Positions 1-8,433 of a stretch of 64,000 nt of DNA are shown piece after piece. The DNA comes from Hyphomicrobiales bacterium (GTDB taxonomy: Bacteria > Pseudomonadota > Alphaproteobacteria > Rhizobiales > Xanthobacteraceae). The translations under genes and the position numbers were made by a program. Each line of letters starts with the position of its first letter. Positions within the stretch are counted from its first letter, which is position 1. The stretch lies in NCBI GenBank assembly GCA_021730985.1, contig JAKFYI010000019.1, forward strand, positions 39,812 to 103,811, in the 5' to 3' direction. Below the pieces are notes generated by a model. It searched no databases, was not told where the DNA came from, and worked only from the letters and a program-made list of their open reading frames with translations.

Positions 1-1
1 G

Positions 2-754
2 ATCGGCACCCGTGTCGCAAAGGCTGCGGCACCCGACGGCTACACGCTGGTGATGGCGACCTCCGGGTCGATCGCGATCAATCCGACGCTGTATGCGAAC
101 CCCGGCTACGAGCCGCGCAAGGATCTCGCCCCGATCGGGCTGATCTCCTCGACGCCGATCGTGCTGATGGCGCATCCGTCGGCGCCGCAGCAGACGCTCG
201 CCGAGGTGGTCGCCTTCGCCAAGGCCAATCCGGGCAAGCTCGACATCGGCACGCCGCCGCCCGGCACCAGCGCCTATCTCGGCGCCGAGCTGTTCAAGTC
301 GCTGGCCGGCATCGACTTCACCATCGTGACCTACAAGGGGACCGGGCCACTCACCACCGATCTGATCGGCGGCCACGTCAAGCTTGCGCTCAACGTGCTG
401 GCGCCCGCGCTGAGCAATCTGAATTCGGGCGGCTTGCGCGCGCTGGCCGTGTTGGGCCCAAAACGATCGTCGCTGCTGCCCAGCGTTCCGACCTCCGCCG
501 AAGCCGGCTTGCCCGGTTTCGAGTCCGGCCTGAACTACGGATTGCTGGCGCCGGCCGGCACGCCGCGGGCGATCATCGACAAGCTCAACGCGGTGCTGCG
601 CGCGGGCGTGGATACGCCGGAGGTGCGGGCGCGGATCGCGGCCGACGGCGGCGATCCGATGCCCTCCAGCCCGGAGGAATACGCAGCCGACATCGAGCGC
701 GAAGACAAAAAATGGGGCGATCTGATCCGCAAGCTCAAGCTCCGGATCGACTAG
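2..754 (+). CDS. Bug/TctC-family solute-binding protein, 5'-truncated by the window edge
   Basis: This is the C-terminal three quarters of a periplasmic receptor of the tripartite tricarboxylate transporter (Bug/TctC) family. The frame is open from base 2, so the true start and signal peptide lie upstream of the window. The visible part carries family hallmarks: APDGYTLVMATSG near the edge, a YKGTGPLTTDLIGGHV segment (usually YKG...DLxGGxV) and the GLLAPAGTPRAIIDKLN region near the C-terminus. These proteins capture carboxylates in the periplasm and normally deliver them to TctAB permeases, none of which is visible here. It lies 24 bp ahead of a second family member and is probably co-transcribed with it. 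The ligand cannot be read from the sequence. Confidence 0.88.
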   Translation: MGTRVAKAAAPDGYTLVMATSGSIAINPTLYANPGYEPRKDLAPIGLISSTPIVLMAHPSAPQQTLAEVVAFAKANPGKLDIGTPPPGTSAYLGAELFKSLAGIDFTIVTYKGTGPLTTDLIGGHVKLALNVLAPALSNLNSGGLRALAVLGPKRSSLLPSVPTSAEAGLPGFESGLNYGLLAPAGTPRAIIDKLNAVLRAGVDTPEVRARIAADGGDPMPSSPEEYAADIEREDKKWGDLIRKLKLRID

Positions 755-778
755 GCAGAGACTTGAGGAGCATTCACG

Positions 779-1750
779 GTGCGGAAAACGACAATCATGG
801 GCGCGTTGGCCGCCGCGGTTCTGCTGGTGCCGGCCGCGCCCGTTGCCGCGCAGGACTATCCGAACCGTCCCATCACCATGATCGTGCCGTTCCCTCCGGG
901 CGGCGGCAATGACACGCTGGCCCGCATTGTCGCGGCCAAGCTGTCGTCCGCGCTCGGTCAGCAGGTGGTGGTGGACAACCGCGGCGGCGCGAATGGCGTG
1001 ATCGCGATGCGCGCGGCAGCGCGCGCGGCGCCCGACGGTTACACCATCGTGTTCGCCAACACGTCGTCGACCACCATCAACCTCGCGCTCAACCCGAACG
1101 CCGGTTACGACACCCGCAAGGAGTTCGCGCCGATCGGCCTGTTCGCCTCCGCCGGGATCGGCATCATCGCGCATCCGGGGTTTGCCGCGAACAACGTGAC
1201 CGAACTGATCGCGCTCGCCAAGCAGCAGGACGGCAAGCTCTCGATCGGCACCTCGCCGCCGGGCAGCGGCTCGCACCTGTCCGCCGAACTGTTCAAGGCC
1301 AAGACCGGCATCAACGTGACGTATGTGCCTTACAAGGGCGCGGCCGCGCTCAACAACGATCTGCTGGGCGGCCACATTCCGGTGGTGTTCAGCGTGCTGC
1401 CGGCTTCGCTCGGCGCGATCAAGGCGGGACAGCTCAAGGTGCTGGGCATGACCGGCACCGCGCGCATCTCCATGCTGCCCGACGTGCCGACCGTGTCGGA
1501 AACCATTCCGGGCTTCGAGGCGGTGCTGCGCTACGGCCTGCTGGCGCCGGCGGGAACGCCCGCGCCGATTGTCGCGCGGCTCAACAGGGAGCTGGTGGTG
1601 CTGGCCGGCTCCGACGAGGTGAAGGCCCGCATCGCCAACGAGGCCGGCGTGGCGCTGACCTCGACGCCGGAGCAATACTCCGCCGAGATCGCGCGCGAGG
1701 ACGGCATCTGGGCGCCGCTGATCAAGAGTCTCAACCTGAAGGTCGAATAG
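779..1750 (+). CDS. Bug/TctC-family tripartite tricarboxylate transporter substrate-binding protein
   Basis: A complete 323-residue extracytoplasmic solute receptor. The GTG start is chosen because GAGGAG at 765-770 sits 8 bp upstream and the reading frame then opens directly into a signal peptide (residues 1-24, ending PVAAQ). The mature N-terminus, YPNRPITMIVPFPPGGGND, contains the FPPGG loop typical of Bug proteins. The YKGAAALNNDLLGGHIP and LRYGLLAPAGTP segments match the preceding paralogue at the same positions, so the two genes look like a tandem duplication that has diverged. The length is normal for the family. The ligand is presumably a carboxylic or aromatic acid (inference). No TctA or TctB permease is adjacent. 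Confidence 0.93.
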   Translation: MRKTTIMGALAAAVLLVPAAPVAAQDYPNRPITMIVPFPPGGGNDTLARIVAAKLSSALGQQVVVDNRGGANGVIAMRAAARAAPDGYTIVFANTSSTTINLALNPNAGYDTRKEFAPIGLFASAGIGIIAHPGFAANNVTELIALAKQQDGKLSIGTSPPGSGSHLSAELFKAKTGINVTYVPYKGAAALNNDLLGGHIPVVFSVLPASLGAIKAGQLKVLGMTGTARISMLPDVPTVSETIPGFEAVLRYGLLAPAGTPAPIVARLNRELVVLAGSDEVKARIANEAGVALTSTPEQYSAEIAREDGIWAPLIKSLNLKVE

Positions 1751-1759
1751 CGCAGCCCG

Positions 1760-2041
1760 TCAGCGCACGAATTCGACGCCGAGTTCTCCGCCCAGCCGCC
1801 ACACCACGCGGCATTCGCGCCGGACACGGTGTCCTTCGCCGGACAGCGACAGGGTGAACCGTTCCGGCATTTCGATCTCGGAATACAGCCTGGCGCCGCG
1901 TTCCGAAATGTCGGTCACCATGCAGTCGCGCGGCAGCGCGCCGGCGCCACTGTGAAATTTCGCGATGCGATTGATGACGCGGCGCGGGGAGTCACGACGA
2001 TCCTTCAACACGGGTGCCAAACATCCTGTTTGTCCGCCCAC
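1760..2041 (-). CDS. PilZ-domain protein, probable c-di-GMP receptor
   Basis: A 93-residue single-domain protein. It has the two sequence signatures of PilZ c-di-GMP receptors: an arginine cluster (KDRRDSPRRVINR, residues 13-25, matching RxxxR) and DISERGARL (about residues 44-52, matching D/NxSxxG). The rest fits the beta-barrel of a stand-alone PilZ domain. It probably senses c-di-GMP and passes the signal to a partner that is not identifiable here. It is convergent with the TctC gene, with a gap of only 9 bp. A degenerate-GGDEF/EAL protein that could change c-di-GMP levels is encoded about 32 kb away, but no link can be shown. Confidence 0.85.
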   Translation of the reverse strand: MGGQTGCLAPVLKDRRDSPRRVINRIAKFHSGAGALPRDCMVTDISERGARLYSEIEMPERFTLSLSGEGHRVRRECRVVWRLGGELGVEFVR

Positions 2042-2213
2042 TCCTAATGCGGTTCCATCCAGGATTCCTTGCGCGGTTCGCTCAAGTTTTACGGCTCGCC
2101 ATTAACCACGCGCACTAACCACGGCCGATAACCAAGGACGCAAACAACGGCGCCGGCGCGATTGGCGGGGCTTCGCGGGTTCGGTACCTCTGCAAGGGGG
2201 TGGAGGTATCATC

Positions 2214-3758
2214 ATGTTGAACCGGCGGGCTTTCGTGGCTGGCTCTGGCGCCTTGGGCGCCGCGATGCTCGGCACGATCGACGTGACCACCGGGCAGGGC
2301 GCGGTCGGCACGCGCCGTTCGGTGCGCGGCATGAGCCTCAACGATCCCGATCTCGCGGCCTACAGCCGCGGCGTCGCCGCGATGAAAGCGCTGCCGGGCT
2401 CCGATCCGCGCAACTGGAATCGCTTTGCAGCGATCCACGCCAACTTCTGTCCGCACGGCAACTGGTACTTCCTGCCGTGGCACCGCGGCTATCTCACCGC
2501 GCTGGAGGGGATCATCCGCGACCTCGCGGACAAGCCCGACTTTGCGCTGCCCTACTGGGATTGGAGCACCGAGCGGCAATTGCCGCAGGCCTTTGCGGCG
2601 GGCAATCCGCGCACCAATCCGCTCAACCATCCGCGTCCCGAATTTTCGCCTAACGAGGCGCTGCCCGACGACATGGTCGGCGCCCAGGTCATCTCGCGCA
2701 TTCTCGGCAGCCCCGATTTCGAGGCCTTCGGCAGCGCCAGGCCGCGCGGGCAGAACAGCGCGGGATCGCAATGGCAGCGCCGCATCGGCGCGCGGACCGA
2801 GCTCGAATTCAATCCGCATGATGGCGTGCACGGCTCGCTCGGCGGCAACATGGCGACGGTGGCGACCGCGTCGCGCGATCCGGTGTTCTACCTGCATCAT
2901 GCCAACGTCGATCGCATCTGGGCGATGTGGAACGCGCGGGGCAACGCCAACAGTCCCGAGCCGTTCTGGCGGAACTTCGCGTTCAACCGCAACTTCATCA
3001 ATCCGGACGGCTCGCCCTGGAACGTCACCGTGAACGGTCTGCAGTCGCCCGCAGCGCTCGGCTACCGCTATGACGACGAGGAGGGGCCGTTCGCGGCCGA
3101 CGTCGACTTTGGGGGACAGGCCGCGGCGGCCGATAATCCGCTCGGCAGTTCGCTGTCCACATATCGGAAAGTGGCCGACAACGTGCTGCCGCGCGCGAAA
3201 GGCTCGCTGCAGCGGGTCGGCTTGCGGAGCGGCGGCGCGTTCTACATGGCCGCCGCCGACAACGAGCGTGCGGCGTCGCACGAGCGCTCGATCAGTATCG
3301 AGGTTCCGCTCGGTCGGCCGCTGAGCGATATCATCAAGTCCGGCCCAATGGCTTCGGCATCGCCTGCGGAGCGCCGCCGCGACCGGCAGTGCGTGTTCGC
3401 GGTGCTGCGCGACTGCGACACGCCGACCGATCCAAGCACGCGGGTTCGTGTGTTCGTCAACCGCGAGGGCGCCGATCCGCGCGCGCGCACCGGAGATCCG
3501 CACTACGTCACGTCGATGAGCTTCTTCGGCACGGGGCACAGCGATCATCATGCCCAGCACGGCGGGCATGACAGCGCAGCGCTTGGGGGTGGCAGCACCT
3601 CGATTTCGGTCGATCTGACCCAGGCGCTGACGCGGCTGCGCGGCACGCGGACCTTCCGCACCGACAAGATCACGCTGCAGTTGATGCCGATCTGCCGTCG
3701 CGGCAATCCCGAAACCAGCGTGACGCGGCCGCGCCGCGTCGAAATCGCCATTCTTTAA
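2214..3758 (+). CDS. Tyrosinase/polyphenol oxidase, Tat-exported
   Basis: A type-3 copper oxidase of 514 residues, expected to oxidise phenols or o-diphenols to quinones. The N-terminus MLNRRAFVAG followed by an alanine/glycine-rich stretch is a twin-arginine signal, so it is probably folded with copper before export. CuA ligands are visible as H75, H81 and H90 (the last in FLPWHRGY). C79 lies two residues before H81, in the C-x-H arrangement that forms a thioether bridge in fungal tyrosinases. CuB ligands are H202 and H206 (HDGVH) and H228 or H229 (FYLHHANVDRIW). The C-terminal ~150 residues look like the beta-domain that covers the active site in plant-type polyphenol oxidases. GGAGG at 2200-2204 supports the ATG start. 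The next gene resembles this C-terminal domain. Confidence 0.93.
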   Translation: MLNRRAFVAGSGALGAAMLGTIDVTTGQGAVGTRRSVRGMSLNDPDLAAYSRGVAAMKALPGSDPRNWNRFAAIHANFCPHGNWYFLPWHRGYLTALEGIIRDLADKPDFALPYWDWSTERQLPQAFAAGNPRTNPLNHPRPEFSPNEALPDDMVGAQVISRILGSPDFEAFGSARPRGQNSAGSQWQRRIGARTELEFNPHDGVHGSLGGNMATVATASRDPVFYLHHANVDRIWAMWNARGNANSPEPFWRNFAFNRNFINPDGSPWNVTVNGLQSPAALGYRYDDEEGPFAADVDFGGQAAAADNPLGSSLSTYRKVADNVLPRAKGSLQRVGLRSGGAFYMAAADNERAASHERSISIEVPLGRPLSDIIKSGPMASASPAERRRDRQCVFAVLRDCDTPTDPSTRVRVFVNREGADPRARTGDPHYVTSMSFFGTGHSDHHAQHGGHDSAALGGGSTSISVDLTQALTRLRGTRTFRTDKITLQLMPICRRGNPETSVTRPRRVEIAIL

Positions 3759-3775
3759 GCTGCGGAGTGATGTAG

Positions 3776-4279
3776 ATGATGACCGCAACGATCAAAGTCT
3801 TGAAATCGAGAGCGATGCGTTGCGCGGTGCAGACCGTCGCGGCCTTCTGCATCACGATGGCCGCTCTCTCGATGGTGATGCGCGCCGAGGCGCAACAAAC
3901 CGCGACATCGAACATGCCCGCCCGCGTCACGGTGTCGATCCCGCAGGAAGAGGGCGGCGGTCTCGCCACCCTCGAAGTTGTGATCAGCGCGTTCCGCAAG
4001 CCGCCGTCCGGCAACATCGGCGGCGTGGTCCGGATCAAGGGTGCGGGCGGCAACGCGGTCGAGGTTGGCCGCTTCTCGATCTTCCCGGCGCAATCGTTCA
4101 CCGCCTCGACGTCGGGCGAAGAGCAGCGCTACCGCTTCGATGTCACGCGCGCGCTCAAGCAGCTTGGCGTGAGCGCAGGCTCCGCTGAGGTCGAAGTGGC
4201 GCTGATCGACCGCTCCAACGGTCCAGTCCCGGCCGGCGCGGAACTGCAACTCGGCAACGCGCGCATCTCGATGCGGTAA
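3776..4279 (+). CDS. Secreted protein resembling the tyrosinase C-terminal beta-domain
   Basis: A 167-residue protein that starts 17 bp after the tyrosinase and is presumably co-transcribed. A long N-terminal signal peptide ends near residue 38 (MRAEAQQ). The mature part has no enzyme motif. Its last ~60 residues follow the same pattern as the end of the tyrosinase: RFDVTRALKQLG here against SVDLTQALTRLRG there, then a strand (VEVALIDRSN against ITLQLMPICR), a spacer, and a final basic/hydrophobic strand (ARISMR against VEIAIL). I infer a free-standing copy of the C-terminal beta-domain, perhaps a partner, lid or copper chaperone for the enzyme. No named family was recognised. Its stop lies 5 bp from the convergent TctC gene. 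Confidence 0.75.
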   Translation: MMTATIKVLKSRAMRCAVQTVAAFCITMAALSMVMRAEAQQTATSNMPARVTVSIPQEEGGGLATLEVVISAFRKPPSGNIGGVVRIKGAGGNAVEVGRFSIFPAQSFTASTSGEEQRYRFDVTRALKQLGVSAGSAEVEVALIDRSNGPVPAGAELQLGNARISMR

Positions 4280-4284
4280 AGGAG

Positions 4285-5310
4285 TTAGCGTATCGCCTTC
4301 CGCGCGCGGTCGATGATGTCCTTGGGCGACGCGTAGAGCCTGGCGATCACCTCCTGGACCTTGGCGCCGGACAACGGCTCGATATCGACCCGGGCCTTCT
4401 CGGCGTCCTCCAGGAACTGCTTGTCCACCACGGTCTTGTCGAAGGCGGCGCGCAGCATCGCAAGCTGCGCCGGCGGCGTTTCCGGCGGCGCGATGTAGGA
4501 GCGGTGGAAGATGGTCTGGCTGACCACCAGCTCCACCACCTTGCGGTCGGTCTCGTTGTCGATGAACTTCCACACCGGCGGCACGCCGAGCTTGGTCAGC
4601 TCCGGATGCGGCTCGATGCTGACCTGGAGCAGGATGTTCGCCTTGTTGTCGCGCAGCCAGTCGGGCCGCTGCGACTTGAAGCTCGACCAGTCCCAGCCGC
4701 ACATGCCGTCGATTTCGCCACGCTCCATGGCGAGCGCCATGTCGGGCGTGCCGCGATAGCCCGCGACCACGTCATAGATTGCGCCCGATGTGTTGCGGTG
4801 CAGGTGGCCGTATTCGTAGGTGGAGTCGCTCGGCCCGCTGCTGCCGAACTTGACGCCCTTGACCTTGCGGGTGTCCTCGAACGTCGAGATCTTGGTGCCC
4901 TTGAGCGTGGCGCAGACGCGCGTGCCGCTGTTGGCGGTGCCGATGTACTGCACCTTGGTCGGATCGAACAGCGGCGCCGCGCGCTCGTCGAGCAGCGGTC
5001 CCATGATCGCGCCCGGCATGATCGCGCCGATGCTGGTGCCGTCCTTCGGCGCGATCGCGGCGATGTACTGCGCCGCCTTGTTGCTGCTGGCGCCCGGCAT
5101 GTTCTTGACGACGATGTTCGGGTTGCCGGGAATGAAGCGGCCGATGTGGCGCGCCACCACGCGGGCGTAGATGTCGTAGCCGCCGCCCGGGCCGCCGCCG
5201 ACCACCATTTCCATCGTCTTGCCGGTGAAGTCCTGCGCCGACGCGGGCGCCGCCAGAGCGGCAGCCGCGATCGTCGCGGCAAGGCGCAAGCCCGATCGTA
5301 TGAGCAGCAT
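4285..5310 (-). CDS. TctC-like extracytoplasmic solute receptor, long variant
   Basis: A 341-residue periplasmic binding protein with a signal peptide (cleavage near ASAQ, residue 26). It belongs to the divergent branch of the Bug/TctC family in which the first motif is GGGPGGGYDIYARVVARH, followed by HIGRFIPGNPNIVVKNMPGA. The same layout is found in the protein encoded at 13625-14653, so these two form a subfamily distinct from the classic Bug proteins at the left end. The conserved IAPKDGTSIG and MERGEIDGMCGWDW segments are intact. No permease genes are adjacent. Ligand unknown. The ATG start gives a well-placed signal peptide, and GGGAGG lies upstream on the minus strand. Confidence 0.88.
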   Translation of the reverse strand: MLLIRSGLRLAATIAAAALAAPASAQDFTGKTMEMVVGGGPGGGYDIYARVVARHIGRFIPGNPNIVVKNMPGASSNKAAQYIAAIAPKDGTSIGAIMPGAIMGPLLDERAAPLFDPTKVQYIGTANSGTRVCATLKGTKISTFEDTRKVKGVKFGSSGPSDSTYEYGHLHRNTSGAIYDVVAGYRGTPDMALAMERGEIDGMCGWDWSSFKSQRPDWLRDNKANILLQVSIEPHPELTKLGVPPVWKFIDNETDRKVVELVVSQTIFHRSYIAPPETPPAQLAMLRAAFDKTVVDKQFLEDAEKARVDIEPLSGAKVQEVIARLYASPKDIIDRARKAIR

Positions 5311-5547
5311 GAGCGACCTCCCCAGGCCCGGATTTTCCGCAAGGTTAGGTTAAGCGGCGGCGTCCGACAATCGGCCGCCGGGCGCGCCGGCGCGGGGCCC
5401 AAGACGGAGGCCGATGGTGACAAAGCCTTGAATATCCACACCTTGCGAAGCACGGCACCAGAATGCCGCAATGTTTCGGCACCAAGGCCGCGTTGCGCCG
5501 GGGCTGCTTCTCCCTTAGTTTGGGCCCCGAAATCGGAGACCTGGGCC

Positions 5548-5886
5548 GTGTCCAAGCCGCATTCGCTGCCATTTTTCGTTGCTGTCGCGCTGCTGGGGGC
5601 CGCTTTCCTGGCGCCGCCCGCGCTGGCCTTCACCTTCGAGGACGGCAAGGGCAACACGGTGCCGAAGTTCGACCTCGACGAGCAGGCGCGTCAGTTCCGC
5701 GCCAAGCCGGAGCTCGATCTCTCGACCGGCGACAAGAAGGGCGTGGCGACGCCGTTCGGCAATCTTCAGTTCGGCGTCGATCGCAATTCCTCGGCGTTTG
5801 GCTCCCCGATGTTCGGCGGCATCAGCGACGCCAACCGCAAGCACTACGACCGCATGTTCTCCCACGACAACCTGCAAGGCCGCTGA
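5548..5886 (+). CDS. Small secreted protein of unknown function
   Basis: A 112-residue protein. The GTG start at 5548 is preferred to upstream codons because GGAG lies at 5535-5538 and the frame then begins with a clean signal peptide (MSKPHSLPFFVAVALLGAAF, cleavage after ALA near residue 28). The mature part of about 84 residues is polar with no cysteine: a charged N-terminal half (FEDGKGNTVPKFDLDEQARQ) and a Gly/Ser/Asn-rich C-terminal half (FGNLQFGVDRNSSAFGSPMF). I recognise no domain. It is probably a periplasmic or surface protein. It stands alone, between a divergent TctC gene and the hicAB pair. Confidence 0.7.
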   Translation: MSKPHSLPFFVAVALLGAAFLAPPALAFTFEDGKGNTVPKFDLDEQARQFRAKPELDLSTGDKKGVATPFGNLQFGVDRNSSAFGSPMFGGISDANRKHYDRMFSHDNLQGR

Positions 5887-5941
5887 GGCGGGGCGGGCGG
5901 TTACACCCCTTCGCGATTAGCCGATCTCAACAACACGCGAC

Positions 5942-5970
5942 TTGACATTCGGACAATTTTGTCCGATATT
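5942..5970 (+). promoter_or_regulatory. hicAB promoter with an embedded palindromic operator
   Basis: A sigma-70-type promoter is visible: TTGACA at 5942-5947, a 17-bp spacer, and GATATT at 5965-5970. The spacer is almost filled by a perfect 16-bp palindrome at 5950-5965 (CGGACAA-TT-TTGTCCG). An operator here would block RNA polymerase directly. HicB antitoxins with a DNA-binding domain repress their own promoters, so HicB encoded at 6227-6661 is the likely ligand (inference). The expected transcription start, near 5977, leaves only about 10 nt before the hicA ATG. Confidence 0.75.
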
Positions 5971-5986
5971 GGCCGGCGCTCGGGCC

Positions 5987-6187
5987 ATGAACAAGCGCGA
6001 TCGATTCATTTCCGAACTTCGGGATGAGGCCCGCAGCAAAGGTCTTTCGTTCCGCGCCGAGAATTGGCGCGGCAAGGGCGGACACATGATGGTCTTTGCC
6101 GGCGACCGGCTGACCACTGTCCCGTCGCGCGAAATCGATCCGAAGACGGCGCGCAAGATCAGGAAGCAGCTCGGCCTCGCGGATTGA
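5987..6187 (+). CDS. hicA: HicA-family mRNA interferase toxin
   Basis: A 66-residue basic protein with the HicA double-stranded-RNA-binding fold pattern: an N-terminal helix (FISELRDEARSKG), then RGKGGHMMVF containing the catalytic histidine (H33; usually GSH), a strand (LTTVPSRE) and a C-terminal helix (KTARKIRKQLGL). HicA toxins cleave mRNA and tmRNA independently of the ribosome when free of HicB. The ATG at 5987 is chosen over an upstream in-frame codon because it gives the standard family N-terminus and lies just after the promoter. There is no good ribosome-binding site, which would keep toxin synthesis low. hicB follows after 39 bp. Confidence 0.85.
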   Translation: MNKRDRFISELRDEARSKGLSFRAENWRGKGGHMMVFAGDRLTTVPSREIDPKTARKIRKQLGLAD

Positions 6188-6226
6188 GGCCATTGGGCAC
6201 ATGCCCGGCATCGAGGAGTCTTTGAA

Positions 6227-6661
6227 ATGCGATCCTACGTCTATCGCGCCGAATTCGAGCGGGGTTCGCGGCGCGGCGTTGTCGTGAGCTTCCCTGACGT
6301 GCCGGAAGCAATCACGGAGGGCCGTGACATGGCCGACGCTCGCGTCATGGCCGAGGAGGCATTGGGTCTGGCGTTGCTGTCCTACCCGGAGCGCGGTTTG
6401 CCGCTGCCCAAGCCGCGCGCAAACGGCAAATCGCTGGTGCCTGTGTCGGTTGCACCTGACGTTGCGGCCAAACTGGCGGTGCTGGAGTCTTTCGTCAGCG
6501 CCGGGATTACGAAGACCGAACTGGCCCGCCGCATCGGCAAGGACGAAAAAGAAGTGCGCCGTATTCTCGACCCCAAGCACGCGACGAAATTGCCGGCACT
6601 GACGGCGGCATTGGCTGCGCTCGGCAAGCGGCTGGTGGTGGGTGTGATGGAGGCGGCGTGA
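6227..6661 (+). CDS. hicB: HicB-family antitoxin with C-terminal DNA-binding domain
   Basis: A 144-residue antitoxin. Residues 1-65 form the HicB partial RNase-H fold: YVYRAEFERGSRRGVVVSFP, then DVPEAITEGRDMADARVMAE and the EALGLALLSY helix. Residues ~75-140 form a helix-turn-helix domain (VPVSVAPDVAAKLAVLESF, then GITKTELARRIGKDEKEVRRIL), so this is the DNA-binding class of HicB that neutralises HicA and represses the operon. GAGGAG upstream of the ATG supports the start and is much stronger than the hicA site, as expected for antitoxin excess. The likely target is the palindrome at 5950-5965. Confidence 0.9.
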   Translation: MRSYVYRAEFERGSRRGVVVSFPDVPEAITEGRDMADARVMAEEALGLALLSYPERGLPLPKPRANGKSLVPVSVAPDVAAKLAVLESFVSAGITKTELARRIGKDEKEVRRILDPKHATKLPALTAALAALGKRLVVGVMEAA

Positions 6662-6674
6662 AGCAATTGCGACC

Positions 6675-8303
6675 TCACACCCCCTTCGCCATCTCTCTCA
6701 ATTTGAATTTCTGAATCTTGCCCGTGCTGGTCTTCGGCAGTTCCACGAACACCACATGGCGCGGGCATTTGTAGCTCGCGAGATTGTCGCGGCACCACTT
6801 CACCAGATCGTCGGCGCTGGCGCTGTGCCCCGGCTTCAACTCGACGAACGCGCACGGCGTCTCGCCCCATTTGTCGTCGGGCTTCGCCACCACCGCTGCG
6901 GCCTGCACCGCCGGATGCTTGTACAGCGCGTCCTCCACCTCGATCGATGAGATGTTCTCGCCGCCTGAGATGATGATGTCCTTGGAGCGATCCTTGAGCT
7001 GGATGTAGCCGTCGGGATACATCACGCCGAGATCGCCGGAGTGAAACCAGCCGCCCTTGAAGCCGTCGCCGGTGGATTTCTCGTTCTTCAGATAGCCCTT
7101 CATCACCACGTTGCCGCGGAACATCACCTCGCCGAGCGTCTCGCCGTCGCGCGGCACCGGCTGCATGGTCTCGGGGTCGAGCACGTCGAGGGCTTCCAGC
7201 ATGTGGTAGCGGACGCCCTGCCGCGCCTTCTTCGAAGCCTGCTCGGCCGGCGGCAGCGCGTCCCAGGCGCTGTTCCAGTCGTTGACAACCGCGGGGCCGT
7301 AAACCTCGGTGAGCCCATAAACATGAGTGACGTTGAAACCAGCGGATTTCATGCCCGCCAGCACCGCTTCGGGCGGCGGCGCCGCCGCGGTCGCGAACTG
7401 CACCACATGCGGAAGCGGTTTCTTCTCATCGGGTGGCGCGTTGAGCAGTGCCGACATCACGATCGGGGCGCCGCACAGATGCGTGACCTTGTGCGCGGCG
7501 ATCAGGTCGTACATCGCCTTGGCGCGCACCTGGCGCAGGCAGACGTGCGTTCCGGCAACCACCGACAGCGTCCACGGGAAGCACCAGCCGTTGCAGTGGA
7601 ACATCGGCAGCGTCCAGAGATAGACCGGATGCTGGCCCATCCCGCAGGTGATGACGTTGTTGACGGCCAGCAGATGCGCGCCGCGATGGTGATAGACCAC
7701 GCCCTTGGGATCGCCCGTGGTGCCCGACGTGTAGTTGAGCGCGATGGCGTCCCATTCGTCTCCCGGCATGGGCCATTCGAACGCCGGATCGCCTGTGGCG
7801 ACCAGCGCCTCGTATTCGATGGCGCCGAGCCGGTCGCCGGGCCCCGAGAACTCCGGATCGTCGTAGTCGATAATGAGCGGCCGCGCCTTGGCGAGCGCCA
7901 ATGCATCCTTCGCCAGCTTGGAGAACTCACGATCGACGATCAGGACCTTGGCCTCGCCGTGGTCAAGCTGGAACGCGATGATCGCGGCGTCGAGCCTGGT
8001 GTTCATGGTGTTGAGCACTGCGCCGGCCATCGGCACGCCGTAGTGGCACTCCAGCATCGCCGGCGTGTTGGCCAGGATCGCCGACACGGTGTCGCCGCGC
8101 CCGATGCCGCACCGTTGCAGCGCCGAGGCGAGCCGCCGCGTGCGCGCATAGAACTCGGCGTAACTGCGCCGCAACGCCCCGTGGACGATCGCGGTGTGAT
8201 CCGGAAACACCGACGCCGCGCGCTCCAGCAGGGTGAGCGGCGTGAGCGGCTGGAAGTTCGCCGGATTGCGGCCGAGGCCGGTGTCGTAGGGAGAGTTCGC
8301 CAT
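6675..8303 (-). CDS. Acyl-CoA synthetase (AMP-dependent, medium/long-chain type)
   Basis: A 542-residue ANL-superfamily ligase that activates a carboxylic acid to its adenylate and then to the CoA thioester. The P-loop-like motif YTSGTTGDPKGVVYHHRG is intact at about residues 189-206, followed by the TEVYGP adenine-binding motif, HSGDLGVMYPDGYIQLKDR and the C-terminal catalytic lysine in PKTSTGKIQKFKLR. The length and the YNTMNTRLDAAIIAFQLDHG-like region fit AlkK-type acyl-CoA synthetases rather than acetyl-CoA synthetase. The substrate is probably a medium-chain fatty or aryl acid (inference). Its end lies 14 bp from the convergent hicB gene, and it is divergent from the microprotein gene at 8497. 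Confidence 0.9.
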   Translation of the reverse strand: MANSPYDTGLGRNPANFQPLTPLTLLERAASVFPDHTAIVHGALRRSYAEFYARTRRLASALQRCGIGRGDTVSAILANTPAMLECHYGVPMAGAVLNTMNTRLDAAIIAFQLDHGEAKVLIVDREFSKLAKDALALAKARPLIIDYDDPEFSGPGDRLGAIEYEALVATGDPAFEWPMPGDEWDAIALNYTSGTTGDPKGVVYHHRGAHLLAVNNVITCGMGQHPVYLWTLPMFHCNGWCFPWTLSVVAGTHVCLRQVRAKAMYDLIAAHKVTHLCGAPIVMSALLNAPPDEKKPLPHVVQFATAAAPPPEAVLAGMKSAGFNVTHVYGLTEVYGPAVVNDWNSAWDALPPAEQASKKARQGVRYHMLEALDVLDPETMQPVPRDGETLGEVMFRGNVVMKGYLKNEKSTGDGFKGGWFHSGDLGVMYPDGYIQLKDRSKDIIISGGENISSIEVEDALYKHPAVQAAAVVAKPDDKWGETPCAFVELKPGHSASADDLVKWCRDNLASYKCPRHVVFVELPKTSTGKIQKFKLREMAKGV

Positions 8304-8433
8304 GCGGCCCCAAGTCTAGCACTCGGTTCCGCCGCCGCCACAGGCGGTTGCCCACGCGTGGCGCAACGTAAAGCCCGGCTTCATACGAAATAAGTTGCCA
8401 CCATTTAGCCGCAACAAATGACAGGAAGTTCCC

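Noticed and set aside
2115..3788. A 557-codon open frame on the minus strand over the tyrosinase
   Set aside because: The tyrosinase copper motifs on the plus strand are clear, and the antisense product is R/A/V-rich without domains.
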